Assembly: GCA_005883765.1 (NCBI GenBank)
Contig: VBAQ01000156.1
Location: forward strand, 1-38,858
DNA length: 38,858 nt
Reading direction: 5' to 3'
Source of the DNA: Bacteroidota bacterium
GTDB taxonomy: Bacteria > Bacteroidota > Bacteroidia > Chitinophagales > Chitinophagaceae
A program made the translations under genes and the position numbers. Below are positions 18,953-26,050 of the stretch, piece by piece. The notes below the pieces were generated by a model that did not search any database, was not told where the DNA came from, and was given only the letters and a program-made list of their open reading frames with translations. The number at the start of each line of letters is the position of its first letter. Positions within the stretch are counted from its first letter, which is position 1.

Positions 18953-19558
18953 TTACCTCGGCTTCCCACTCACAAAAGGGTTTCCTTTTACGTAAAAACG
19001 ATAAGGCAGTAACGCATCTTTACCGGCGTAATCGACACCAATACGCGGTGAAGCGGCAATTTCCTTTTTGCCAAATTTTTGCCCATCATCCCTGATAAAA
19101 ATTTTTTTGCCCAATAATGAAGTGCCCGAGTGTTTGGTAAAAATTCCCAGCGCTTTGGAGACATTTCCAGGACCACGGGTAAGAGTCTGATCCAATCTTT
19201 TTTTATTCGTGCGCAGCAGCATTTCCTCGATTCCTTGCAATGGATCCAATGCACGGATAAGAATAGCGTGTGGGATTTCTCTCGAGTTTGTCACTACATT
19301 AAATAAATGATGGATGCCATAGCAGAGATAAACATAAGCATATCCGCCTTCGCCGTACATAATTTCATTGCGTGCGGTCCTTCTTCCCCCTGACGCGTGC
19401 GAGGCCTTATCGATTACGCCGGCATATGCCTCACATTCTACAATACGGCCAGAAGTGATAATGCCTTCCCAATTTGTGACAAGAATTTTCCCTAGCAATT
19501 CCTTGGCGATCTGCACGACATCTTGTGTTTGATAAAATGAAAACGTCAATTTGTTCAT
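18953..19558 (-). CDS. DNA-3-methyladenine glycosylase (AAG/MPG family)
   Basis: The enzyme removes alkylated and deaminated purines in base excision repair. From the ATG at 19558 it is 201 residues, normal for the family. A longer frame to 19708 would overlap the divergent gene and the repeat at 19581-19604 and adds nothing family-like. Matching the human enzyme, RIVECEAYAG holds the catalytic Glu (E43) and the DNA-intercalating Tyr (Y45). GEGGYAYVYLCYGIHH, RGPGNVSKALGI and SPRIGVDYAG are further signatures. It is convergent with the symporter and divergent from the EI24-like gene. Confidence 0.92.
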   Translation of the reverse strand: MNKLTFSFYQTQDVVQIAKELLGKILVTNWEGIITSGRIVECEAYAGVIDKASHASGGRRTARNEIMYGEGGYAYVYLCYGIHHLFNVVTNSREIPHAILIRALDPLQGIEEMLLRTNKKRLDQTLTRGPGNVSKALGIFTKHSGTSLLGKKIFIRDDGQKFGKKEIAASPRIGVDYAGKDALLPYRFYVKGNPFVSGKPR

Positions 19559-19580
19559 GACAATCCTGTGCCTTGTAACT

Positions 19581-19604
19581 TGCCTGCTTATCGGGGTAGG
19601 CAGG
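19581..19604. repeat. CCTGC...GCAGG palindromic repeat in the glycosylase leader
   Basis: CCTGC (19583-19587) and GCAGG (19600-19604) frame TTATCGGGGTAG. The same CCTGC/GCAGG core occurs at 23649-23671 (end of argG) and, degenerate, at 21391-21411. Here it lies about 25 bp upstream of the glycosylase start codon on the minus strand. Confidence 0.5.
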
Positions 19605-19642
19605 TTTCTTGTACCTTGTTTATATTTACTCAAATTTAGGCC

Positions 19643-20401
19643 TTGCTCAAAGAAATTGTAATAGCGATACAATCCTATTTCGAGGCGCATCGTTTCATTG
19701 TAACACACAAACTCTGGAAATGGATCATCATTCCAGGAATTATTTATGCCTTTCTCTTTGGAGCCAGCATGTATTTTTTTAGCAAATCTGCTACGGCGGT
19801 TATAGACTATCTTACCGTGTCAACAGGTCTTGGCAACTGGATACAAAAATTTCAAAACAGCTGGCTTGGTTTCTTTTTCACATTTGCGGGGATCATTCTC
19901 TGGCTTATACTCATGCTATTCTATTTTTCCTTATTCAAATATCTCTGGCTGATCGTCGGTTCACCCGTCTTTGCTTACCTGAGTGAAAAAACAGAATCGA
20001 TCATTGAAGGAAAGGATTTTCCTTTCAATTTTAGACAATTGATAAAAGATTGCTGGAGGGGAACCAAGCTGGCATTGAGAAATACTGTTTGGCAAACCGT
20101 TTACCTGGTGGGACTTCTATTATTAAGCCTCGTTCCCTTGTTTGGGTGGATCACTCCACTGATCGCTTTATTTACCGAATGCTATTACTATGGCTTTTCT
20201 ATGATCGATTACAGTTGCGAGCGACACAAGCTGCCTGCGTCGAAAAGTATTGACTACATCAGTCATCATCGTGGACTCGCTATCGGCAATGGATTGGTGT
20301 TTTACAGTTTGCATGCATTTGTGTTCGTGGGTTGGGTGTTCGCACCGGCTTATGCAGTTGTTGCCGCAACGCTGAGTTTGTATAAGGTGAACCCCGATTA
20401 G
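19643..20401 (+). CDS. EI24/CysZ-like integral membrane protein
   Basis: The 252-residue protein starts at a TTG codon; the N-terminus LKEIVIAIQSYFEAHRFI is typical of the Bacteroidota EI24-domain group, which supports that start. Hydrophobic segments lie at about residues 27-46, 76-98, 101-115, 148-172 and 212-245. The EI24 domain (PF07264) includes CysZ of Proteobacteria, a sulfate channel, but close Bacteroidota members are uncharacterised and no cys genes are nearby. It is followed after 75 bp by the RsmI-like methylase on the same strand. Confidence 0.75.
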   Translation: MLKEIVIAIQSYFEAHRFIVTHKLWKWIIIPGIIYAFLFGASMYFFSKSATAVIDYLTVSTGLGNWIQKFQNSWLGFFFTFAGIILWLILMLFYFSLFKYLWLIVGSPVFAYLSEKTESIIEGKDFPFNFRQLIKDCWRGTKLALRNTVWQTVYLVGLLLLSLVPLFGWITPLIALFTECYYYGFSMIDYSCERHKLPASKSIDYISHHRGLAIGNGLVFYSLHAFVFVGWVFAPAYAVVAATLSLYKVNPD

Positions 20402-20476
20402 ACCCCAAACCAGGTTTACGTGCTTTCTGCAATGCTGTGATGTCATTTTGAAACAGATCACTTAAAAAAATTAAGC

Positions 20477-21223
20477 ATGAGCCAGCCGAGGAATACTGTT
20501 TATCTCATTCCTTCCTTACTTGATGACGACGCTACCCAAACTATTCCTTCTTACATAACCGAAGCGATAAAAGATTGCCAGGTTTTTTTTGTGGAGAACG
20601 AACGAACAGCACGACGTTACCTGAAAAAGCTCTGGAAAGACTGCCTGCCGGGCCAGGACATTGTGATCGATAATTACGAATGGCACACTGTGTCTGACAC
20701 CTTAAAGGTGTCTGACACGTTCAAACAAAAAATAAAACAAGGAAAAAATATAGGCATCATGAGTGAGGCAGGTTGCCCAGGCGTTGCTGACCCCGGACAA
20801 GCACTGGTTGCTATTGCTCATGAAATGAACGTGGTGGTTAAACCATTGGTAGGGCCCAGTTCTATTTTACTTGCATTAATGGCAAGTGGCATGAATGGTC
20901 AACAATTTCAGTTCGTGGGCTATTTGCCTGTCGATGCAAGCAAACGGATGAAGAAAATCAAAGAAATTGAATTGGAATCACTGAAAAAAAATTGCACACA
21001 AATCTTCATTGAAACTCCTTACCGAAATAACCAGCTTGTTGAATCTATATTAAAAACCTGCAAGCCGGCAACTAAATTGTGTATAGCCGTTGATCTTACG
21101 GGAAAAAATGAATGGATAAAAACAAAAAGAATTGCTCAATGGTTGAAAGGATTTCTTTCTGATAAGAATGAGAAAATTGATATTCATAAACGACCGGCGA
21201 TTTTTTTGATTCTCGCTGAATAG
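20477..21223 (+). CDS. RsmI-like SAM-dependent methyltransferase (tetrapyrrole methylase fold)
   Basis: This is a 248-residue protein of the tetrapyrrole methylase fold, the short Bacteroidota relative of RsmI (16S rRNA C1402 ribose methylase). NIGIMSEAGCPGVADPGQ (about 91-108) and VVKPLVGPSSILLALMASGMNGQQF are the SAM-site signatures, and IFIETPYRNNQLVE follows as in RsmI. Residues 72-81 read VSDT-LK-VSDT, an internal repeat encoded by a 29-bp near-palindrome (20690-20718) that appears inserted between the strand VIDNYEW and helix KQKIKQGK. The rRNA target is inferred from the family only. Confidence 0.82.
   Translation: MSQPRNTVYLIPSLLDDDATQTIPSYITEAIKDCQVFFVENERTARRYLKKLWKDCLPGQDIVIDNYEWHTVSDTLKVSDTFKQKIKQGKNIGIMSEAGCPGVADPGQALVAIAHEMNVVVKPLVGPSSILLALMASGMNGQQFQFVGYLPVDASKRMKKIKEIELESLKKNCTQIFIETPYRNNQLVESILKTCKPATKLCIAVDLTGKNEWIKTKRIAQWLKGFLSDKNEKIDIHKRPAIFLILAE
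20690..20718. repeat. GTGTCTGACAC near-palindrome read in frame inside the methylase gene
   Basis: Two copies of GTGTCTGACAC (20690-20700 and 20708-20718) flank CTTAAAG. The whole 29 bp equals its reverse complement except at three positions, and GACACCTT/AAGGTGTC (20696-20712) is a perfect 8-bp stem. It is translated as VSDTLKVSDT. Confidence 0.8.
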
Positions 21224-21355
21224 AAATACAGAATGTACGAGGGTGCTCCGAGGGAGTTCGTTTGGGACGACGCAACGAAAGTTAAATAGGAGTCTAAAAA
21301 GCTCGTAACATAAAAAATAATCTTCGGCTAACACTCGTTTTCTTAACAAAAAAAC
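21224..21355. other. Intergenic stretch before the arginine operon promoter
   Basis: No convincing gene, RNA or terminator was recognised between the methylase stop and the promoter at 21356. The stretch is moderately AT-rich, and the frames that cross it look like chance. Confidence 0.35.
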
Positions 21356-21387
21356 TTGACAATAACTTTATTTATTTTATACATTTG
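21356..21387 (+). promoter_or_regulatory. Candidate Bacteroidota promoter of the arginine operon
   Basis: TTG (21356-21358) and TACATTTG (21380-21387) fit the Bacteroidota sigma-ABfr pattern of a TTTG/TTG -33 box and TAnnTTTG -7 box; the gap here is 21 bp, within the usual range. Transcription would start near 21394, giving a leader of about 250 bases before the first gene of the arginine cluster. Confidence 0.6.
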
Positions 21388-21390
21388 TGC

Positions 21391-21411
21391 ATGCCCGCGC
21401 TAGTGCAGGCA
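21391..21411. repeat. Degenerate GCC...GGC palindrome at the arginine operon transcript start
   Basis: GCCCGC and GCAGGC (one mismatch) frame a short loop around the predicted transcription start. The G-rich arm is followed by GGGTTTTTG. It resembles the CCTGC/GCAGG repeats at 19581 and 23649. As the arms are short, the call is weak. Confidence 0.35.
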
Positions 21412-21433
21412 GGGTTTTTGCAAGATTGACGTC

Positions 21434-21579
21434 GTGAACAATATTTTAACACATACAAAGCAGTTTGCATTCCATGCGCCGATCACAACAGGTGTATATT
21501 CGGTGTGCTTCGATCTCTTCCGCTATCTTATCCGACCTGGGTTCTGATAGGACGAGCCAATAACCAGGGCCCCTATCAG
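21434..21579 (+). promoter_or_regulatory. Possible attenuation leader of the arginine operon
   Basis: A GTG-started frame (21434-21547) encodes 37 residues ending FRYLIRPGF. Its only two Arg codons (CGC, CGA) are in the last eight. Directly at its end two pairings compete: CCTGG-TT (21536-21543) with AACCAGG (21562-21568), and CTGATAGG (21544-21551) with CCTATCAG (21572-21579, perfect 8 bp). The order is A-B-A'-B', so they exclude each other as plain hairpins or form a pseudoknot. The peptide's stop codon is inside arm B. This suggests translation-dependent control, but the start codon is weak and no clear terminator follows, only T-rich bases at 21595-21603. Confidence 0.3.
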
Positions 21580-21646
21580 TGAAATTCCTTCAGGATTTTC
21601 TTTTACATGGATTGGTTATCCGCCTGACATCTCAATTTCATTTACA

Positions 21647-22354
21647 TTGGACACTCAAAATATAATTATCAGGGTTGCGACCCCAGAAGATAAAGTGTAC
21701 GCGAAAACAATAACGGATGAGATGGAATCATCCGCTAAGGCCCGTGGCACGGGCATCGCGCGTCGTCCTCCGGAATATGTCGCTGAAAAAATGGAACAGG
21801 GCAAAGCGGTTATCGCTGTCACCACAAGTGGCGAGTGGGTTGGCTTTTGCTATATCGAAAACTGGAGCCACGGAGAGTATGTAGCCAACTCGGGATTGAT
21901 AGTAGCTCCTGCTTATCGAAAAAGTGGGGTGGCAAAATCGATCAAACATAAAATATTCAATCTTTCCAGGGAAAAGTATCCGGATGCCAAGATCTTCGGA
22001 CTCACTACCGGTCTTGCTGTAATGAAGATCAATTCCGACCTAGGCTATGAGCCTGTTACCTATTCAGAACTTACGCAGGATGATGCGTTTTGGGAGGGAT
22101 GTAAAAGCTGTGTGAATTATGAAACCTTAATGAGCAAGGAGCGGCAAAACTGTTTTTGCACTGCTATGCTGTATGATCCAAAAGATCATTACAAACCCGA
22201 AGAAACAAAGGAGTTTTTTGAGAAAAATAAAAAAGGGTTTGAGAGGTTGTTGCGCCTCAAGCAGTGGAAATTGTTTAAGAAAAAAGAAAACAATGGGACG
22301 GGAAATGGCAACTCAAAACCAAAATCGTTCCTGTTTCATTTATTCAATTTATAG
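21647..22354 (+). CDS. GNAT-family acyltransferase, candidate N-acylglutamate synthase
   Basis: This is the first gene of the arginine cluster. It starts at TTG 21647, the only usable start before the conserved IIIRVATPEDK. The acetyl-CoA loop is RKSGVAKS at residues 91-98, after the strand SGLIVAPAY. The protein (235 residues) carries four cysteines, C152/C155 (CKSC) and C169/C171 (CFC), that could bind a metal. The cluster otherwise has no argA or argJ, so this gene is the best candidate for making N-acetyl- or N-succinylglutamate; that is inference from position and fold. The tail (residues ~185-235) is basic and low-complexity. Confidence 0.75.
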   Translation: MDTQNIIIRVATPEDKVYAKTITDEMESSAKARGTGIARRPPEYVAEKMEQGKAVIAVTTSGEWVGFCYIENWSHGEYVANSGLIVAPAYRKSGVAKSIKHKIFNLSREKYPDAKIFGLTTGLAVMKINSDLGYEPVTYSELTQDDAFWEGCKSCVNYETLMSKERQNCFCTAMLYDPKDHYKPEETKEFFEKNKKGFERLLRLKQWKLFKKKENNGTGNGNSKPKSFLFHLFNL

Positions 22355-22400
22355 GTTTGTGCCTTCCGTAACTTCACAAAAATTTTAACCAGATACATTG

Positions 22401-23678
22401 ATGCGTCCTATAACAAATACTCTCCAATATTTTCCTTCGGCGGATGGAGGCATGAAAGGAGGAACCGTCGTGCTGGGTTTCAGTGGAGGACTCGATACTT
22501 CATTTTGTGTAAAGTATTTAAGTGAAGATAAGGGCTACGATGTACACAGCATTATTGTGAATACGGGCGGTTTTTCAGAGGACGAATTGAAAGATATCGA
22601 AGCACATGCAATCAAACTGGGAGTAAAAACACATACTACCATTGATGCCGTTAAGACGTACTATGATAGCATCATAAAGTATCTTGTTTTTGGAAATGTC
22701 CTAAAAAATAATACCTATCCGCTTAGTGTAAGTGCGGAACGATTGAGCCAGGCGCTGCATATTGCAGAACATGCAAAAAAACTTTCTGCTGATGCAGTTG
22801 CTCATGGTAGCACCGGCGCTGGTAATGACCAGGTTAGATTTGATATGATCTTTCATATCATGATCCCCGGCGTACGGATCATTACTCCCATCCGGGATCT
22901 GGGTTTAACCCGTGAGCAGGAGATTGAATATTTAAAAAGCAAGGGCGTAGAGATGAATTTTGACAAGGCGGTGTATTCGATCAATAAAGGTTTGTGGGGC
23001 ACAAGCGTCGGAGGGAAGGAAACACTTTCTTCATTGGGTATGTTGCCCGAAGAGGCATGGCCTACACAGGTAACAGAATCCGGGACCAGGAACTTGCTGT
23101 TGGGGTTTGAGAGAGGTGAGCTGAGAGCGGTCGATGGAAAGGAATTTCAACATCCCTCTGAGGCTGTCAAATATGTGCAATCTGTCGCAGCTCCATTCGG
23201 GATCGGCAGAGATGTCCATGTAGGTGATACGATCATCGGCATCAAAGGCAGAGTGGGTTTTGAAGCAGCGGCTCCGATGGTGATCATAAAAGCACACCAT
23301 GCGTTAGAAAAACATGTGCTCACGAAATGGCAATTAAATTTAAAGGATCAGTTGGCACAGTTTTATGGCAATTGGCTGCATGAAGGACAGATACTTGATC
23401 CAGTAATGAGGGATATTGAAGCGTTCCTTGAAAGTTCACAACAAAATGCAACTGGCAATGTATTTGTTCAACTGATGCCCTATCGTTTTCAGATTATCGG
23501 TGTGGAGTCAAGATATGACCTGATGAGCAGTAAGTTTGGTAAATATGGTGAGATAAATACAGGTTGGAGTGGTGACGATGTTCGAGGCTTCTCAAAAATA
23601 TTCGGAAATCAAACGGCCATTTGGCATGCAATACAAAAACAAAATTCCTTGCCTGACCGGCACGCAGGCAAATCTTAA
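22401..23678 (+). CDS. argG: Argininosuccinate synthase
   Basis: The enzyme joins citrulline and aspartate with ATP. The P-loop VVLGFSGGLDTSFCVKYL, the AHGSTGAGNDQVRFD stretch and YSINKGLWGTSVGGKET are the Bacteroidota-type ArgG signatures. Starts are possible at ATG 22401 (425 residues) or ATG 22452 (MKGGTVVLGFSGG, 408 residues); the second is nearer to the usual N-terminus. The C-terminus normally ends near AIQKQ; here it runs on for eleven residues (NSLPDRHAGKS) encoded by a palindromic repeat at 23649-23671. The next gene, argC, begins 17 bp later. Confidence 0.95.
   Translation: MRPITNTLQYFPSADGGMKGGTVVLGFSGGLDTSFCVKYLSEDKGYDVHSIIVNTGGFSEDELKDIEAHAIKLGVKTHTTIDAVKTYYDSIIKYLVFGNVLKNNTYPLSVSAERLSQALHIAEHAKKLSADAVAHGSTGAGNDQVRFDMIFHIMIPGVRIITPIRDLGLTREQEIEYLKSKGVEMNFDKAVYSINKGLWGTSVGGKETLSSLGMLPEEAWPTQVTESGTRNLLLGFERGELRAVDGKEFQHPSEAVKYVQSVAAPFGIGRDVHVGDTIIGIKGRVGFEAAAPMVIIKAHHALEKHVLTKWQLNLKDQLAQFYGNWLHEGQILDPVMRDIEAFLESSQQNATGNVFVQLMPYRFQIIGVESRYDLMSSKFGKYGEINTGWSGDDVRGFSKIFGNQTAIWHAIQKQNSLPDRHAGKS
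23649..23671. repeat. TTGCCTG...CAGGCAA palindrome forming the end of argG
   Basis: TTGCCTG and CAGGCAA make a perfect 7-bp stem around ACCGGCACG. It is translated as LPDRHAGK at the C-terminus of argininosuccinate synthase and ends seven bases before the last base of the stop codon. Confidence 0.75.
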
Positions 23679-23695
23679 AATACAAGCTCCAAATA

Positions 23696-24721
23696 ATGAG
23701 TGAAATCTCAAAAAAGGAAAAAATTTCAAAAGCCCCAATAGGAGATAGGAGTATTAAAGCGGGCATCGTTGGAGGAGCAGGCTATACGGGTGGAGAACTC
23801 ATTCGCTTATTGATTCGCCATCCATATACATCGGTTTCTTTTATTCACAGCCGCAGCAATGCGGGGAAGCCTGTACATACTGTTCACCAGGATCTACTTG
23901 GAGATACTGATCTAAAATTTGCCAATGAATTGACCAACGATGTGGATGTTTTGTTTTTATGTGTCGGCCACGGCGAGGCAAAGGAATTTTTAGAAGAAAA
24001 TAAGATTGATGGTAAGATAAGAGTGATCGATCTTTCGCAGGATTTCCGCCTGCGTAACGCTAAATACGAAAAACGAAACTTCATTTATGGCTTGCCGGAG
24101 CTGAATAGGGAAAAAATCAGGTCGGCAAAAAACATTGCTAATCCCGGTTGCTTTGCTACAGGCATTCAACTAGGACTATTGCCACTGGCAAAAGCCGGGC
24201 TATTAGAAGATGTATATACGACGGGAATTACAGGGTCAACGGGTGCCGGGCAGGGGCTGACGGTCACCTCGCATTTTAGCTGGAGAGCGAATAATATTCA
24301 GGCTTATAAAACACTTACCCATCAACATTTAGCAGAAATTGGCGAATCATTAAAACAGCTTCAGCCGAAAGGAAACATCGACTTAAGTTTTATTCCCTGG
24401 CGAGGAGATTTTACGCGTGGGATCTTCGTCAGCTCACAAATAACATGTACTTGGAAAATCGAAAAAGTGGTTCGTCTATATGAAGAGTTTTATGCAGATC
24501 ATCCATTTACATTCTTAAGCCAGGATATTATTTTTTTAAAACAGGTAGTGAACACGAATAAATGTGTGATACGATTAGAAAAAGTAGGAACAAAACTTGT
24601 TATCCATTCAGCGATTGATAACCTGTTAAAGGGTGCCAGTGGACAAGCTGTACAAAATATGAACTTAATGTTCGGAATCGATGAATGTGCAGGATTAAAT
24701 TTAAAAGCAAACTATTTTTGA
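23696..24721 (+). CDS. argC: N-acetyl-gamma-glutamyl-phosphate reductase
   Basis: This NADPH-dependent enzyme reduces N-acylglutamyl phosphate to the semialdehyde in arginine synthesis. KAGIVGGAGYTGGELIRLL is the nucleotide-binding fold, and NPGCFATGIQLGLLPL holds the catalytic Cys (C152). FIPWRGDFTRGI and DNLLKGASGQAVQNMNLM are further signatures. The protein has 341 residues. About 20 extra residues (MSEISKKEKISKAPIGDRS) precede the usual start, so the true start may be later, though no ATG, GTG or TTG lies close to KAGIVGG. Confidence 0.95.
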   Translation: MSEISKKEKISKAPIGDRSIKAGIVGGAGYTGGELIRLLIRHPYTSVSFIHSRSNAGKPVHTVHQDLLGDTDLKFANELTNDVDVLFLCVGHGEAKEFLEENKIDGKIRVIDLSQDFRLRNAKYEKRNFIYGLPELNREKIRSAKNIANPGCFATGIQLGLLPLAKAGLLEDVYTTGITGSTGAGQGLTVTSHFSWRANNIQAYKTLTHQHLAEIGESLKQLQPKGNIDLSFIPWRGDFTRGIFVSSQITCTWKIEKVVRLYEEFYADHPFTFLSQDIIFLKQVVNTNKCVIRLEKVGTKLVIHSAIDNLLKGASGQAVQNMNLMFGIDECAGLNLKANYF

Positions 24722-24773
24722 AAGATGACAACGATAACTCTAAATCTTAAAGCCTAAACCTAAAACCATTTAT

Positions 24774-25949
24774 ATGAACTTATTTGATGTGTACCCGATA
24801 AATGATATCACGATTGTAAAAGCAAAGGGCTCCTACGTTTGGGATGATAAGGGAGATCAGTACCTCGATCTTTATGGTGGGCACGCGGTGATCAGCATCG
24901 GGCATACGCATCCGCATTGGGTGCAGCGAATGGAGGACCAGCTTGAGAAAATTGCTTTCTATTCTAACTCAATAAGAATTCCTTTACAACAGCAATTGGC
25001 CGAAAAACTCGGGAAAATTTCCGGCAAGGAAGACTACCAGCTTTTCCTTTGTAATTCGGGTGCCGAGGCAAATGAGAATGCGCTCAAGCTCGCCTCATTT
25101 CACAACGGAAGGAAAAAAGTGATCGCATTCAGCAAAGCATTTCACGGCAGAACTTCCCTGGCGGTGTCGGCAACTGATAATAAAAATTATATTGCCCCGG
25201 TAAATGAGACAGACAATGTGATTTTTCTTCCTTTCAATGATGAGCAGGCATTGGAAAATTGTTTTGCTCAAAATGGAAAAGAAATTTCATCGGTCATCAT
25301 TGAAGGTATACAGGGTGTTGGTGGAATTAATGTAGCTGAGGAAGATTTTCTAAGAAAGATCAGGGAGTTGTGTGATGAATATGGCGCTGTATACATTGCC
25401 GATGGCATTCAATGCGGTTACGGAAGAAGTGGTAAATTTTTCAGTCATGATTTTGCGGGAGTGAACGCTGACATATATACTATGGCCAAAGGGATGGGTA
25501 ATGGATTTCCCGTGGCAGGGATCATCATCGCTCCTCACATCAAGCCAAAGCATTTCCAGTTGGGAACAACCTTTGGCGGCAATCACCTGGCCTGCGCCGC
25601 AGCTCTCGCTGTGCTGGAGGTGATCGAAGAAGAAAAACTGATGGGCAATGCAGTGATGGTTGGAAAATATTTAAAAGATGAATTAGACAACATTCCTGAG
25701 CTGAAAAGAGTCAGGGGTCGCGGTTTAATGATCGGGTTTGACGTTACCGAAGAATTAAAGGATCTCAGAAAAAATTTATTGTGGAATCAAAAAATTTTTA
25801 CAGGCGAATCCAAACCCAACGTGATAAGGTTGTTACCCTCACTTGCATTGAAGAAAAGAGATGCCGAAGATTTTATTGAGGCATTGAAAGAAGAAATCCA
25901 ATTACTCAATAGCGGACAAAGTGTTGAGGTACCTGCAAGGACTCTCTAA
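24774..25949 (+). CDS. argD: Acetylornithine (or succinylornithine) aminotransferase
   Basis: This PLP-dependent class-III aminotransferase converts the N-acylglutamate semialdehyde to N-acylornithine. The 391 residues include CNSGAEANENALKLA, KAFHGRTSLAVSAT, VIIEGIQGVGG, the cofactor-binding Asp D210 and the PLP lysine K239 in AKGMGNGFPVAG. Residue 211 is Gly (DGIQ) where the family usually has Glu (DEVQ or DEIQ). It lies between argC (52 bp) and argF' (101 bp). Confidence 0.93.
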   Translation: MNLFDVYPINDITIVKAKGSYVWDDKGDQYLDLYGGHAVISIGHTHPHWVQRMEDQLEKIAFYSNSIRIPLQQQLAEKLGKISGKEDYQLFLCNSGAEANENALKLASFHNGRKKVIAFSKAFHGRTSLAVSATDNKNYIAPVNETDNVIFLPFNDEQALENCFAQNGKEISSVIIEGIQGVGGINVAEEDFLRKIRELCDEYGAVYIADGIQCGYGRSGKFFSHDFAGVNADIYTMAKGMGNGFPVAGIIIAPHIKPKHFQLGTTFGGNHLACAAALAVLEVIEEEKLMGNAVMVGKYLKDELDNIPELKRVRGRGLMIGFDVTEELKDLRKNLLWNQKIFTGESKPNVIRLLPSLALKKRDAEDFIEALKEEIQLLNSGQSVEVPARTL

Positions 25950-26007
25950 AGAATTGCTCACGGTTTGTGGAGATCGATCATCCGGCCACAGAAGCCAAAT
26001 AGTAGCA

Positions 26008-26025
26008 TCCCGATTTCGGTCGGGA
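26008..26025. repeat. CCCGA-type palindrome between argD and argF'
   Basis: TCCCGA and TCGGGA form a 6-bp stem with the loop TTTCGG. It lies 25 bp upstream of the TTG start of argF' and belongs to the same repeat type as 15517-15533 and 26549-26564. Confidence 0.65.
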
Positions 26026-26050
26026 CTGGCAACAAAAAAATACACCAAGA

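Noticed and set aside
18953-19708. Longer glycosylase start at 19708
   Set aside because: The added ~50 residues are not family-like, run through a palindromic repeat and overlap the divergent EI24-like gene.
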